Positions 26,053 to 36,985 of a stretch of DNA of 64,000 nt are shown here, one piece after another (positions within the stretch are counted from its first letter, which is position 1; every line of letters begins with the position of its first letter). The notes beneath the pieces are model-generated. The model was not told the origin of the DNA. It did not search any database and was given only the letters and a program-made list of their open reading frames with translations. A program made the translations under genes and the position numbers. Source of the stretch: JANNWF01 sp041675805 (GTDB lineage Bacteria; Pseudomonadota; Gammaproteobacteria; Xanthomonadales; Xanthomonadaceae); the NCBI GenBank assembly GCA_041675805.1, contig JBAYTD010000001.1:1-64000 (forward strand), given 5' to 3'.

Positions 26053-26291
26053 TGGCCAAAACCCTCAGCTTCGCCGCCGTCCACATGGCCGTCGCCTTCG
26101 GCGTCGGCTATGCCTTCACCGGCGATGTCCGCGTCGGCGGCGCGCTGGCCCTGGTCGAGCCGTTCTGCAACACCATCGCCTATCACTTCCACGAGAAAGT
26201 GTGGAAGCGCATCGAACGCTCGCGCGACGGCGAGCGGAATTCGTCTCACTTGCGGCGCGGCAGGTACAAGTCGGTGATCGTGCCCTCGTAG
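26052..26291 (+). CDS. small DUF2061 membrane protein
   Basis: 79 residues. KTLSFAAVHMAVAFGVGYAFTGDVRVGGALALVEPFCNTIAYHFHEKVW matches the DUF2061 pattern of two membrane helices and a terminal Tyr-His-Glu-Trp motif. AAAGGAG lies eight bases before the ATG. The last 15 codons (after about residue 60) overlap the 3' end of lpdA on the other strand by 46 bases and have no family similarity, so the natural stop has probably been lost. Function is unknown. Confidence 0.8.
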   Translation: MAKTLSFAAVHMAVAFGVGYAFTGDVRVGGALALVEPFCNTIAYHFHEKVWKRIERSRDGERNSSHLRRGRYKSVIVPS

Positions 26292-28051
26292 ACCTCGGCG
26301 GCCATCGCCACCGTCTCGCCCAAGGTCGGGTGCGGGTGGATGGTGTGGCCGATGTCGGCGGCCTCGCAGCCCATCTCGATGGCCAGGGCGAGTTCGGAAA
26401 TCAGCTCGCCGGCATGCACGCCGACGATGCCGGCGCCGATGATGCGATGGGTCGCTTCGTCGAAAATCAGCTTGGTGCTGCCCTCGGTGCGGCCGATGCC
26501 GATGGCGCGGCCGCTGGCCGCCCACGGGAACTTGCCGACGCCGACTTTCAGCCCCTTGGCCCTGGCCTCGTTTTCGGTGACGCCGACCCAGGCGATTTCC
26601 GGACTGGTGTAGGCCACCGACGGAATCACCCGCGCCACCCATTCCTTCTTTTCGCCGGCGGCCACTTCGGCGGCCAGCTTGCCCTCGTGGGTTGCCTTGT
26701 GCGCCAGCATCGGATTGCCGACGATGTCGCCGATGGCGAAGATGTGCGGGACGTTGCTGCGCATCTGCGCGTCGACCGGGATGAAGCCGCGCTCGCTGAC
26801 CTGCACACCGGCCTTGTCGGCGTCGATCTTCCTGCCATTGGGCGCGCGGCCGACGGCGACCAGCACGCGGTCCCAGGTGCCCGATTCCAGCGCCGGTTTC
26901 TGGCCTTCGGCGGCCGATTCGAAGGTCACGGTGATGCCTTTTTTCTCCGCCTTCACGCCGGCCGCCTTGGTCTTCAGGTGGACCTCGACGCCCTGCTTCT
27001 TCAGCCGATCTGCCAGCGGCTTGACCAGGTCCTTGTCGGCCCCCGGCATCAACTGGTCCATGAACTCGACCACGGTGACCTTCGCCCCCAGCGCGGCGTA
27101 GACCGTCGCCATCTCCAGGCCGATGATGCCGCCGCCGACCACCAGCAGTTTCTTCGGCACCTCGGCCAGTTCCAGCGCGTCGGTGGAGTCCATCACCCGC
27201 TGGTCGTCCCAGGGGAAATTGGGCAGCTTCACCGCCTGCGAACCGGCGGCGATGATGCACTGCTCGAAGCGCAGCAGTTGCGTCTTGCCGTCATCGCCGG
27301 TGATTTCCAGTTCGTGCGGGGAAACAAAGCGGCCACTGCCCTGCACGGTGCGCACCTTGCGCTGCTTGGCCATGCCGGCCAGACCCTTGGTCAGTTGGCC
27401 GACGACCTTTTCCTTGTAATCGCGCAGCTTGTCCAGATGGATCTTCGGTGCCGGAAACTCGATGCCGCACTCGCCGGCGTGAGCGGCTTCCTCGATGATC
27501 GCCGCCGAATGCAGCAGCGCCTTGGACGGAATGCAGCCGACGTTGAGGCAGACGCCGCCGAGCCGCGGGTAACGCTCGACCAGCACGGTGTCGAGGCCGA
27601 GGTCGGCGGCGCGGAAGGCGGCGGTGTAGCCGCCGGGGCCGGCACCGAGCACCACGAGGCGACATTCGATATCGGCTGTCCGTCCGCTGGCCGACTGTGC
27701 GGCGGGCGCGGGCGTGGCGCTGGCCGGGGCCGCAGTCTGCGCCGGTGCCTGTTTCGCTGCCGGCGGCGCGCTGGCGGCGGGCGGCTGTTCCTTGGCCGGC
27801 GCGGCGGCGTCCTCGCTTTCCAGCACGGCGATCACGCTGCCCTCGGACACCTTGTCGCCGACGCCGACCTTGAGTTCCTTCACCACGCCGGCGGCCGAGG
27901 CCGGTACTTCCATCGTCGCCTTGTCCGACTCCAGCGTCAGCAGTCCCTGATCCTTCTTCACCCGGTCGCCGGGCGCGACCAGCAGTTCGATGACCGGGAT
28001 GTCGGCGAAGCCGCCGATGTCGGGAACCTTGATGTCGATCAGCGTGGCCAT
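26246..28051 (-). CDS. lpdA: dihydrolipoyl dehydrogenase with N-terminal lipoyl domain
   Basis: 601 residues. A lipoyl domain (1-80; lipoylated Lys44 in ESDKATMEV) and an Ala/Pro linker precede a complete E3: FAD motif LVVLGAGPGGYTAA, redox disulfide GGVCLNVGCIPSKALL, NAD motif LLVVGGGIIGLEMA, FAD site HIFAIGD and interface HPHPTLGE. It reoxidises dihydrolipoamide in the pyruvate dehydrogenase complex. Lipoyl-bearing E3 is known in Neisseria and Xanthomonas relatives. AGAGGAG eight bases upstream of ATG 28051 overlaps the stop of the nitrilase-like fragment, so the three genes form one minus-strand operon with aceF. Confidence 0.96.
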   Translation of the reverse strand: MATLIDIKVPDIGGFADIPVIELLVAPGDRVKKDQGLLTLESDKATMEVPASAAGVVKELKVGVGDKVSEGSVIAVLESEDAAAPAKEQPPAASAPPAAKQAPAQTAAPASATPAPAAQSASGRTADIECRLVVLGAGPGGYTAAFRAADLGLDTVLVERYPRLGGVCLNVGCIPSKALLHSAAIIEEAAHAGECGIEFPAPKIHLDKLRDYKEKVVGQLTKGLAGMAKQRKVRTVQGSGRFVSPHELEITGDDGKTQLLRFEQCIIAAGSQAVKLPNFPWDDQRVMDSTDALELAEVPKKLLVVGGGIIGLEMATVYAALGAKVTVVEFMDQLMPGADKDLVKPLADRLKKQGVEVHLKTKAAGVKAEKKGITVTFESAAEGQKPALESGTWDRVLVAVGRAPNGRKIDADKAGVQVSERGFIPVDAQMRSNVPHIFAIGDIVGNPMLAHKATHEGKLAAEVAAGEKKEWVARVIPSVAYTSPEIAWVGVTENEARAKGLKVGVGKFPWAASGRAIGIGRTEGSTKLIFDEATHRIIGAGIVGVHAGELISELALAIEMGCEAADIGHTIHPHPTLGETVAMAAEVYEGTITDLYLPRRK

Positions 28052-28064
28052 CGGCGCATCTCCT

Positions 28065-28286
28065 CTAAAGGGCGTTCGGGGCGCAATCGGCCCATTGTCG
28101 GTACAGGTCGGGGCGGCGGTCGGCGCTGAGCAGTTGCCGGGTGAACGGTTCCGGCAGCAGCACCTGGTCGCAGTCGTAATCCGCAGCGACGCGGACGTAG
28201 TCCTCGACCTGCGCCGCAAAGGCATCGAAACCGTCCGCCCGGCGCTGCGGATACTGCACGCAGGCGATGCGCACGCGTTCGCTCAT
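28065..28286 (-). CDS. 73-residue nitrilase-superfamily N-terminal fragment
   Basis: The reading frame begins ATG 28286 with a strong GGAGG seven bases upstream and ends TAG 28067-28065. VRIACVQYPQRR, FAAQVEDYVRVAADYDCD and VLLPEPFTRQLLS match the first strands and catalytic-Glu motif (PE) of carbon-nitrogen hydrolases. The family needs about 270 residues, including a Lys and a Cys that are absent here, so it cannot be an active nitrilase. It sits between aceF (25 bases) and lpdA (13 bases). It is either a truncated pseudogene or a small retained protein; the intact ribosome site favours expression. Confidence 0.7.
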   Translation of the reverse strand: MSERVRIACVQYPQRRADGFDAFAAQVEDYVRVAADYDCDQVLLPEPFTRQLLSADRRPDLYRQWADCAPNAL

Positions 28287-28311
28287 CCGGTCGCCTCCCT
28301 CGCCTGCCCGG

Positions 28312-29655
28312 TCAGAGCAACAGGCGGCGGATGTCGGACAACTGCCGGGCGTAGAAGGCGGCAAAGCGCGCCGCCAGGGCACCGTCGATGACCCGGTGGT
28401 CGTAGGACAGCGACAGCGGCAGCATCAGCCGCGGGGTAAATTCCTTGCCGTTCCAGACCGGCTGCATCGAGGAGCGGGAAACGCCGAGGATGGCCACTTC
28501 GGGCGCGTTGACGATCGGCGTGAACGCCGTGCCGCCGATGCCGCCCAGCGAGCTGATCGAGAAACAGCCGCCGCTCATCTCGGCCGGGCCGAGTTTCTTG
28601 TCGCGCGCCTTTTTGCTGATCTCGGCCAGTTCCCCGGCCAGTTGCAGGAGGCCCTTGCGCTCGCAGTCGCGGATCACCGGCACCACCAGGCCGTCGGGCG
28701 TGTCCACCGCGATGCCGATGTGGAAATACTTTTTCAGCACCAGGTTCTCGCCGCTGTCGTCGAGCGAGGCGTTGAAGGTCGGGAACGCCTGCAAGGCCGC
28801 CACCGCCGCCTTGATCATGAACACCAGCGGGGTGATCTTGACCTCCTTGTTCTCCTCGCCGAGCCGCTTGCGGAAGGCTTCCATCTCGGTGATGTCGGCC
28901 TGCTCGAACTGGGTGACGTGCGGGATCATCGCCCAGTTGCGGGCGAGGTTGGCACCGGAGATCTTCTTGATCCGCGACAGCGGCTGCGTCTCCACCTCGC
29001 CGAAGCGGGCGAAGTCGACCTTCGGCCAGGGCAGCAGGTTGAGGCCGCCGCCGGCGCTGACGACCGGGACCGTGCCGCCGCCGGCCAGCGCCGATTTGAC
29101 GAAGCGCTGCACGTCCTCCTTCAGGATGCGGCCGTTGCGGCCGGTGCCGGCAAGTTTGTCCAGGTCGACGCCCAACTCGCGCGCGAACAGGCGCACCGCC
29201 GGGCTGGCGTAGGCGACCTTGGCCGGGTCGACGCGGGCACTGTCGAAGCTGACCGGCGGCGACTGCGTGGCGGCCGGCGTCGATGCGGCCGGGGCGGGCG
29301 CGGATGTGGCAGGCGCGGGTGCGGCGGGTGTCGCTTCGGGTGCAGGCGCGGCAGGCACGGGCGCAGCGGCCACTGGCTCGGGCTCGGGCTCGGCGGTTTC
29401 CTCCACCGTCAGTCCGCCTTCCTGCTCGATCAGCGCCACCACGCTGCCTTCGGCGACGGTGTCGCCGAGCTTCACCTTCAACTCGCGGACGATGCCGGTG
29501 TACGGTGCCGGCACCTCCATCGTCGCCTTGTCCGACTCCAGCGTGACCAGGCCCTGATCGACCTTCACGCGATCACCCACGGCGACCAGGATCTCGATGA
29601 CCGGAATGTCGGCGAAACCGCCGATGTCGGGAACGCGGGCTTCCTTGACTGACAT
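28312..29655 (-). CDS. aceF: dihydrolipoyllysine-residue acetyltransferase (PDH E2)
   Basis: 447 residues. One lipoyl domain (1-80; Lys43 in ESDKATMEV), a long Ala/Pro/Glu linker, an E1/E3-binding domain (about 147-185, YASPAVRLFARELGVDL) and a catalytic core with the SYDHRVIDGALAARF His/Asp motif near the C-terminus. It transfers acetyl groups to CoA in the pyruvate dehydrogenase complex. Only one lipoyl domain is present, against three in E. coli; the second copy in this operon is on LpdA. Start ATG 29655 follows GGGAGGG. No aceE is adjacent. Confidence 0.96.
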   Translation of the reverse strand: MSVKEARVPDIGGFADIPVIEILVAVGDRVKVDQGLVTLESDKATMEVPAPYTGIVRELKVKLGDTVAEGSVVALIEQEGGLTVEETAEPEPEPVAAAPVPAAPAPEATPAAPAPATSAPAPAASTPAATQSPPVSFDSARVDPAKVAYASPAVRLFARELGVDLDKLAGTGRNGRILKEDVQRFVKSALAGGGTVPVVSAGGGLNLLPWPKVDFARFGEVETQPLSRIKKISGANLARNWAMIPHVTQFEQADITEMEAFRKRLGEENKEVKITPLVFMIKAAVAALQAFPTFNASLDDSGENLVLKKYFHIGIAVDTPDGLVVPVIRDCERKGLLQLAGELAEISKKARDKKLGPAEMSGGCFSISSLGGIGGTAFTPIVNAPEVAILGVSRSSMQPVWNGKEFTPRLMLPLSLSYDHRVIDGALAARFAAFYARQLSDIRRLLL

Positions 29656-29970
29656 GATCCCTCCCCAGGGCACGGCTTGGGCGAACTCGCCAAGCCCCTA
29701 TTGTGGCGGCTTGTTCCCTTCCGCTGCCAGTGCGCGATGCGCCGGCGCATCGGTGTCCGCCCGCGGACAGGCGGACGCGGCGGACGGCGGGTCGGCGCGG
29801 ACAGCCGGACACGGTGCCGCGCATCGTCGGCGCAAAGCGCGTCACAACGCGGATTGTGCGGCGTCCTGCATGGTCGCAACGGTTGGCACGCGCGCTGCAT
29901 CCTCGTCATCGAAGAGGTGCATCGCCGGCCAATCGGCATCGCGACAAACCCCCGCAGCAAGGAGCCCACC
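29656..29970. other. intergenic stretch upstream of aceF
   Basis: 315 bases between two divergent genes, without a convincing gene. A hairpin GTCCGCC / GGCGGAC (29755-29776, eight-base loop) is followed by several further GCGGAC/CGGACA repeats up to 29812. The aceF promoter is presumably here, but no clear -35/-10 pair stands out. Confidence 0.45.
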
Positions 29971-30189
29971 GTGAACGTCCGTCGATACCGCAACCCCGTC
30001 CGCCCGCTGTTCATCGCCCTGACGCTGGCCATCGGCGTCATCGCGGCGCTGCTGCCGGCCAACCCGCGCCAGCCGGTGGCGCTGGCCGAGACGGTGAAGG
30101 AGCGCGACGCGCTGACCGAAACGGCGGTGCGGATGCGCTGGCTGCTCACCGCGCCGCACGCCAGCAGCCGGCGCTGCTGCGGGCGTTGA
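29971..30189 (+). CDS. small single-pass membrane protein, hypothetical
   Basis: 72 residues from GTG 29971, with AAGGAG six bases upstream. A basic N-terminus (VRRYRNPVR) precedes one hydrophobic helix (about 12-29, LFIALTLAIGVIAALLPA), then a charged region LAETVKERDALTETAVRMRW. Topology suggests N-in, C-periplasmic. The last residues (SSRRCCGR) look unselected. No family is recognised. The call rests on the ribosome site and the plausible anchor. Confidence 0.45.
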   Translation: MNVRRYRNPVRPLFIALTLAIGVIAALLPANPRQPVALAETVKERDALTETAVRMRWLLTAPHASSRRCCGR

Positions 30190-30303
30190 TCGGATCGCGT
30201 GCTGACCTTTCCGCCCCGCGCTCACTAGCCGTCGCGCCTGCCGCCGCCGAGGCAGGTCCGGCGCGACGGCGGGTGCGTCCGCACCGGGGCTGCGTTGCGG
30301 GCT

Positions 30304-30795
30304 TTATGCCAACGGCCGGCCAAGGCGCTTTTCGACTTGTTGCTTCTCCCACTTCTCGGCGCTGAATCTGACGACCTCGAAGGCTTGCAGGCCGTGAACC
30401 ACGACGCCGATGCCCCAGCCGATGGAGGTGCCCAGAAAACGCATGTCCATGCCCCAGGCCAGCGCAAATACCGGCGTCAGAATGAGGTAGAGGGCAAGGT
30501 GCTGATAGAATTCCTTCAGCCCCTTGACGTACTGGATGGCATCCGCTTCTTCCGGATCCAGAGCAGGTGATTGACTCATGTCCGTTTCTCCAGGCTGAAA
30601 TATCGAGCGGTCAAGCTCAAACACGGCGGCGAGGGCATTTCGGGTTTCCAAGCTGACAGGGCGGCCGCGTTCGATGCGCTGAATGCTGCGCACGCTGAGG
30701 CCGGTCAGGCTGGCGAGATGCTCCTGGGTCCAGCCGCGCTGCAATCTCAATTTTCTGATGATCACCCTCGCCGCCTCGCTTGAAGTCGTCCGCAT
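30304..30795 (-). CDS. XRE-family regulator with C-terminal 2TM domain
   Basis: 163 residues. A helix-turn-helix occupies about 10-62 (LRLQRGWTQEHLASLTGLSVRSIQRIERG), and a '2TM' domain about 85-150 (EFYQHLALYLILTPVFALAW ... FLGTSIGWGIGVVVHGLQAF). This makes a membrane-tethered DNA-binding protein, a common type in Lysobacterales. It could control itself or the nearby genes; no operator was identified. Start ATG 30795 places the HTH at the normal distance. Confidence 0.88.
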   Translation of the reverse strand: MRTTSSEAARVIIRKLRLQRGWTQEHLASLTGLSVRSIQRIERGRPVSLETRNALAAVFELDRSIFQPGETDMSQSPALDPEEADAIQYVKGLKEFYQHLALYLILTPVFALAWGMDMRFLGTSIGWGIGVVVHGLQAFEVVRFSAEKWEKQQVEKRLGRPLA

Positions 30796-30992
30796 GATGC
30801 CCGGGGACTGCGCAAGCCTACCCGACAGACAGCGGTCCGCGACCTGACATCGACCCGCCATCTACCCGACAGTGTCGTTCGGTCGCCAATGCCATGGCCG
30901 CGATCATCGGCTATCGGCTCGGCGGCCCACGATCCCGGCCGGTGCAACGGCACCATCGATTACTACGGTGATGGGCAGGAAGCCAAGGGCCG

Positions 30993-31076
30993 TAGGTTGG
31001 GGTGAGCCTGCGAACCCCAACGCCAATGCCTTTCGAATGCTGCGTCGTTGGGCTTCGCTGCGCTCACCCCAACCTA
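30993..31076. repeat. inverted pair of REP-like palindromes
   Basis: Arms TAGGTTGGGGTGAGC (30993-31007) and its exact complement (31062-31076) face each other. Each arm folds on itself with an adjacent CCCAAC. The left unit starts GTAG, the head tetranucleotide of GTAG-REPs known from Stenotrophomonas and Pseudomonas. The whole resembles a REPIN. The rest of 30796-31111 shows no gene. Confidence 0.65.
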
Positions 31077-31111
31077 TGCCTCGTCCTCGCCGAGGCGAGC
31101 GCGAACCGGCG

Positions 31112-31704
31112 TTACTGCGCCGGTTCGCGGATGGCGATGACCTGCTCGCCGTTGGCGGTCAGGGTCTGCCGCGCCGATTCCAGCGCCTGCAGGCTGTCGT
31201 AGGGGCCCAGGCGCACGCGGTGCCAGACGCCGCTGTCGGTGGTCACCATTTCGATGCGCGCCACCTGGCCGACCAGGGCCAGCTTGGCCTTCACCGCCTC
31301 GGCGTCGCGCGCCTCGCGGAACGCGCCGACCTGCAACGACAGCCGCTCGCCGGGCTTGGCCGGGGCCGGCTCCGGGGTGCTGCGGCTGGCGCGCAGCTCG
31401 GTGTCGGGGATCACCGTCTCGCGCTCGGCGAGCAGGGTGTAGAAGTCGTACTTGGGCTTGCGCGCCGGCACCGGCTCGGCCTTCTGCGCCACCGGCGGTT
31501 CCGGTTCCTTGGGTGCCTGCGCCGCCGGGTTGGGCCGTGGCAGCAGCTTGCCGCCGCCGAAGTCCTCGCGCAGCAGAAAGCCCAGCGCCAGCGCGACGCC
31601 GAGCAACAGGCCGACGACCAGGGCGATCAGCCAGGCCGGGAAGCCGCGGCCGGCCTGGCTGCCGGTGCGCCGGGCCTGCGATTTCTTGCCGCGCCGCGCC
31701 GCCA

Positions 31705-31705
<1 letters not shown>
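31112..31705 (-). CDS. SPOR-domain protein, FtsN-like
   Basis: 197 residues. A basic Ala/Arg-rich cytoplasmic start, one membrane helix (about 24-46), a Pro-rich linker, and a C-terminal SPOR domain (about 118-195: LSLQVGAFREARDAEAVKAKLAL ... HRVRLGPYDSLQALESARQTL). It should bind septal peptidoglycan. Its ATG overlaps the argS stop by one base (TGATG), so it is coupled to argS; this pairing is frequent in the lineage. The short length argues for a SPOR protein related to FtsN rather than a proven FtsN. Confidence 0.85.
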
Positions 31706-33465
<1,760 letters not shown>

Positions 33466-33676
33466 GGGAAACGGTCCGGAATCGGGACGGAAGCGGCGAA
33501 TTGTATCGCGTTGCAGCATGGCCGGCCGAAACGCTCCCGGTATGGCGTCGGGCCCGGGCGACGGTGTCATCGGCCAGTAACGCGGCGGTCATACGCTGCC
33601 GTCCTTTCTCACTTCAGGTCGGGCGCGCGAACTGACGGAAGGCCGTCGTCCGCCGTGTCCGCCGTGGACTTTCGCC

Positions 33677-36600
33677 ATGACCCATCCCCGCAAAGCGACG
33701 CTGGCGCTGGCCGTCGGTGCCCTGTTGGCTGCCGGTTTCGCCGACGCCGGACCGGCGGTTCTCGATGTGTACGTATTCGACGGCGCGACGCCCTTGGCCG
33801 ATGTCGAACTCACCCTCGATGGCGACGATGCCGTCGTCACCGGCGACCAGGGCGGTGCCCGGCTGACGCCGCAGGCCGGCGTTCGACGTTTACTCGCCAC
33901 CCGCGGCGAGCAGGTGCTGCTGGACCTGCCGCTGACCCTGGCCGACGACGAGCAGGTGCAGGTATCGGTGGCGCTGAACGGTGAACGCGCGCCGATCTAT
34001 CGGCTGGTCAGCTCGCTGTCCGGCGAGCAGACCGTCGATCTGGCGCAGACCGATTCCGCCACCATCGCCGGCGAAGTGGTCGATGCCGACGGCAGGCCGG
34101 TCGTCAATGCCGAGGTGATCGTCAACGGCGTCAGCGTGCGTACCGACGCCCAGGGCCGCTATCGCCTGAGCACGCGGCCGGGCCGCTACGCCCTGCTGGT
34201 CGTCGCGCCGGGCCATGACACCCTGTCGCGGCCCAACGTGCTGCTGCAACACGGCGAGCAGGATGGCCCGCGGATCATGCTCTCCACCACCCGCACCGGC
34301 GGCGCGGAAGGCGACACCCAGGCCAGCGTGCTGGAAGGCGTGTCGGTGGAAGCGGAGATCAAGGAAGACGCCGGCGGCCAGTACGAGATGGGCCGCGAGC
34401 GCCGCGAGGCGATCCAGGTGCAGGACATGCTGTCGGCCGAACAGATGTCGCGCGCCGGTGATTCCGACGCCGCCTCGGCGCTCAAGCGGGTCACCGGCCT
34501 GACCCTGGTCGGCGGCCAGTTCGTCTACGTTCGCGGTCTCGGCGAGCGCTATTCCAGCACCCTGCTCAACGGTGCCGGCGTGCCCAGCCCGGACCCGACC
34601 CGCCGCGTCGTGCCGCTGGACATGTTTCCCTCCGGCCTGATCGAGAGCATCGCCATCCAGAAGGCCTACACGCCGGACATGCCGGGCGAGTTCGGCGGCG
34701 GCACGGTGGCGCTGCGCACCCTGTCGGTGCCCGAGGAGTTCAACGCCAAGGTCTCGCTCGGTGCCGGCTGGCGTCAGCACACCACCGGCAGCGACATGCT
34801 GACCTACGACGGCGGCGGTCGCGACTGGACCGGCCGCGACGACGGCACGCGCGATCTGTCGCCGGACATCCTCGCCACCATCGCCGATGGCCGCGAACTG
34901 CGCCGCGGCACCATCTTCCGCCCCGGCTACAGCGTCGAGGAACTGGCCGCGCTCGGCCGCACGCTGGAGGCGACCTACGAGGTGCGGCGCAAGGACGCGC
35001 CGTTCGACGGCAGCTTCGGACTGGAACTGGGCAACGGCTTCGAAACCGGCTTCGGCCGGATCGGCTTCCAGGCCGCCGTCGATTACGGCCACGGCACGGA
35101 AAGCCGGCAGGAAGAACTGCGCTATTTCGTCACCGACGCCCAAGGCATCCGGCCGCTGAACGATTACGTCCGCGACCGCTCGGAAACCAGGATCGACTTC
35201 TCCGGCTTCCTGACCCTCGGCGCGCAGATCGGCGATGACCACCAGGTCGGTGCCAACCTGATCCTGCTGCGGCAGACCTCGGACACCACGCAGATCGACG
35301 AGGGCTTCAACGCCGATGTCGCCGGCGATTTGCGTTTCACCGAACTGCTGTGGGTGGAGCGCGAACTGTTCGCCACGCAGCTGTTCGGCAAGCACCATTT
35401 CCCGGCCCTGCGCGGGCTGGAACTGGATTGGCGTTACAGCGATTCCGACGCCAGCCGCGACGCCCCGGACCAGCGTCTGTACCGTTTCGATCCAAGCTCC
35501 ACCTCGGCCCCCGGCTTCGTGTTCTCGCGCCGCTCCGACAGCAACACGCGGCGCTTCAGCCACCTGCAGGACGAGGTCGAGGACTACGGCTTCGACCTGC
35601 GCCTGCCGCTGGCCGGCGCGGACGGCCGCTGGGCCGGCAGCAAGCTGATCGCCGGCTACGCCATCACCGACAAGTCGCGCGAATCCAGCATCCGCCGCTT
35701 CCGCTTCACCGAGGACTCGCCGTTCACGCTCGGCAACGGCATCTACGCGCTGCCCTCGCTGGAAGACATCCTCGGCCACGACAACATCCGCCCGGGCGGC
35801 TTCTACCTGGTCGAGAACACCCGCGCCACCGATACCTACAGCGCCGCGCAGGAGATCGACGCCTGGTATCTGGGCACCAATCTGAGCTACGACGAGCGCC
35901 TGCGCCTGGCCCTCGGCGCGCGCCACGAACGTTCGCGCCAGAGCGTGCTGACCTACGACCTGTTCAGCCCGGAAACACTGCCGATCCTGGCCAGCCTGGA
36001 CGACAGCGACTGGCTGCCGGCGCTGTCCGCCAGTTGGACCTTCCGCGACAACCAGACCCTGCGCCTGGGCTACAGCCAGACGCTGTCGCGGCCGGACTTC
36101 AAGGAATTGTCCGAAGCGCCGTACACCGACCCGGAATCCGGCCGCGAGATCTACGGCAACTCCAAGCTGCAACGCGGCCTGATCGACAACTTCGACCTGC
36201 GCTGGGAAATCTGGCCCTCGCCGATGGAGATGATTTCCATCGGCGTGTTCTACAAGGATTTCGAATCGCCGATCGAGCAGGTGATCCGTTCCGTGGTCGA
36301 GCGCACCTTCACCTTCAGCAACGCGCTGAGCGCGGAGAACTACGGCATCGAGCTGGAGGCGATGTTCTACCTCGACCGCCTCGGCGAGCGCTGGCAGCGG
36401 CTCGACTGGCTGCGCAACTTCAACGTCGCCGCCAACTATGCCTGGATCGAATCCAGCATCGAGTTGACCGAGCAGGCGCAGCAGGTGCAGACCAATGCCG
36501 AGCGCGCCCTGCAGGGCCAGTCGCCCTACGTGTTCAACCTGCAACTGGGCTACGACAGCGAGGACGGCCTGCTCAACTGGAGCCTGCTCTACAACGTGTT

Positions 36601-36829
36601 CGGCGAGCGCATCAGCGGCGTCGGCGCGCTCGGCGCACCGGACATCCTCGAACAGCCGGTCGACCAGCTCGACTTCGTCCTGACCAAGCGCTTCGAGCAC
36701 GGCTCGGCGCTGAAGCTGGGCCTGAAGAACCTGCTCGATCCGCGCGTCGAGGAAACCCAGGGCGGCCAGGTGCGTCGCGGCTTCCGTCGCGGGCGGCAGG
36801 TCAGCCTGAGCTGGGAATACGCGTTCTGA
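33677..36829 (+). CDS. TonB-dependent outer-membrane receptor with tandem N-terminal carboxypeptidase-regulatory-like domains
   Basis: 1050 residues. Signal peptide about 1-24, then two beta-sandwich modules: a divergent one (about 28-90) and a typical CarboxypepD_reg-like repeat (about 130-205, GEVVDADGRPVVNAEVIVNG ... DAQGRYRLSTRPGRYALLVVAPGHD). The plug follows (about 245-350, ending in FGGGTVALRT), then a beta-barrel ending in aromatic WEYAF. It imports an unknown ligand using TonB energy. The next gene, 157 bases on in the same direction, is a secreted beta-helix protein; this pairing recurs in Alteromonadales, Lysobacterales and Bacteroidota (recalled). Confidence 0.92.
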   Translation: MTHPRKATLALAVGALLAAGFADAGPAVLDVYVFDGATPLADVELTLDGDDAVVTGDQGGARLTPQAGVRRLLATRGEQVLLDLPLTLADDEQVQVSVALNGERAPIYRLVSSLSGEQTVDLAQTDSATIAGEVVDADGRPVVNAEVIVNGVSVRTDAQGRYRLSTRPGRYALLVVAPGHDTLSRPNVLLQHGEQDGPRIMLSTTRTGGAEGDTQASVLEGVSVEAEIKEDAGGQYEMGRERREAIQVQDMLSAEQMSRAGDSDAASALKRVTGLTLVGGQFVYVRGLGERYSSTLLNGAGVPSPDPTRRVVPLDMFPSGLIESIAIQKAYTPDMPGEFGGGTVALRTLSVPEEFNAKVSLGAGWRQHTTGSDMLTYDGGGRDWTGRDDGTRDLSPDILATIADGRELRRGTIFRPGYSVEELAALGRTLEATYEVRRKDAPFDGSFGLELGNGFETGFGRIGFQAAVDYGHGTESRQEELRYFVTDAQGIRPLNDYVRDRSETRIDFSGFLTLGAQIGDDHQVGANLILLRQTSDTTQIDEGFNADVAGDLRFTELLWVERELFATQLFGKHHFPALRGLELDWRYSDSDASRDAPDQRLYRFDPSSTSAPGFVFSRRSDSNTRRFSHLQDEVEDYGFDLRLPLAGADGRWAGSKLIAGYAITDKSRESSIRRFRFTEDSPFTLGNGIYALPSLEDILGHDNIRPGGFYLVENTRATDTYSAAQEIDAWYLGTNLSYDERLRLALGARHERSRQSVLTYDLFSPETLPILASLDDSDWLPALSASWTFRDNQTLRLGYSQTLSRPDFKELSEAPYTDPESGREIYGNSKLQRGLIDNFDLRWEIWPSPMEMISIGVFYKDFESPIEQVIRSVVERTFTFSNALSAENYGIELEAMFYLDRLGERWQRLDWLRNFNVAANYAWIESSIELTEQAQQVQTNAERALQGQSPYVFNLQLGYDSEDGLLNWSLLYNVFGERISGVGALGAPDILEQPVDQLDFVLTKRFEHGSALKLGLKNLLDPRVEETQGGQVRRGFRRGRQVSLSWEYAF

Positions 36830-36985
36830 CCGCGTTGACGCGGCACTGTCTTGCAAACGCCATCGCGCTGTCATGAAGGGCCACTAAGGTTCGACGCTCG
36901 CGCTGCCGGTCCCCGACGCATCGGAGCTGGCAAGGCCAATCCATCGGCTCGCCGATCTCTCCGCCCCGGTTCAAAGGAATCCCCC

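Noticed and set aside
29755..29812. GCGGAC repeats upstream of aceF considered as a CRISPR-like or regulator array
   Set aside because: Units are irregular, very short and GC-biased; no spacer-repeat periodicity.
33890..36874. A 994-codon open frame on the minus strand
   Set aside because: Antisense to the TonB receptor and without motifs.
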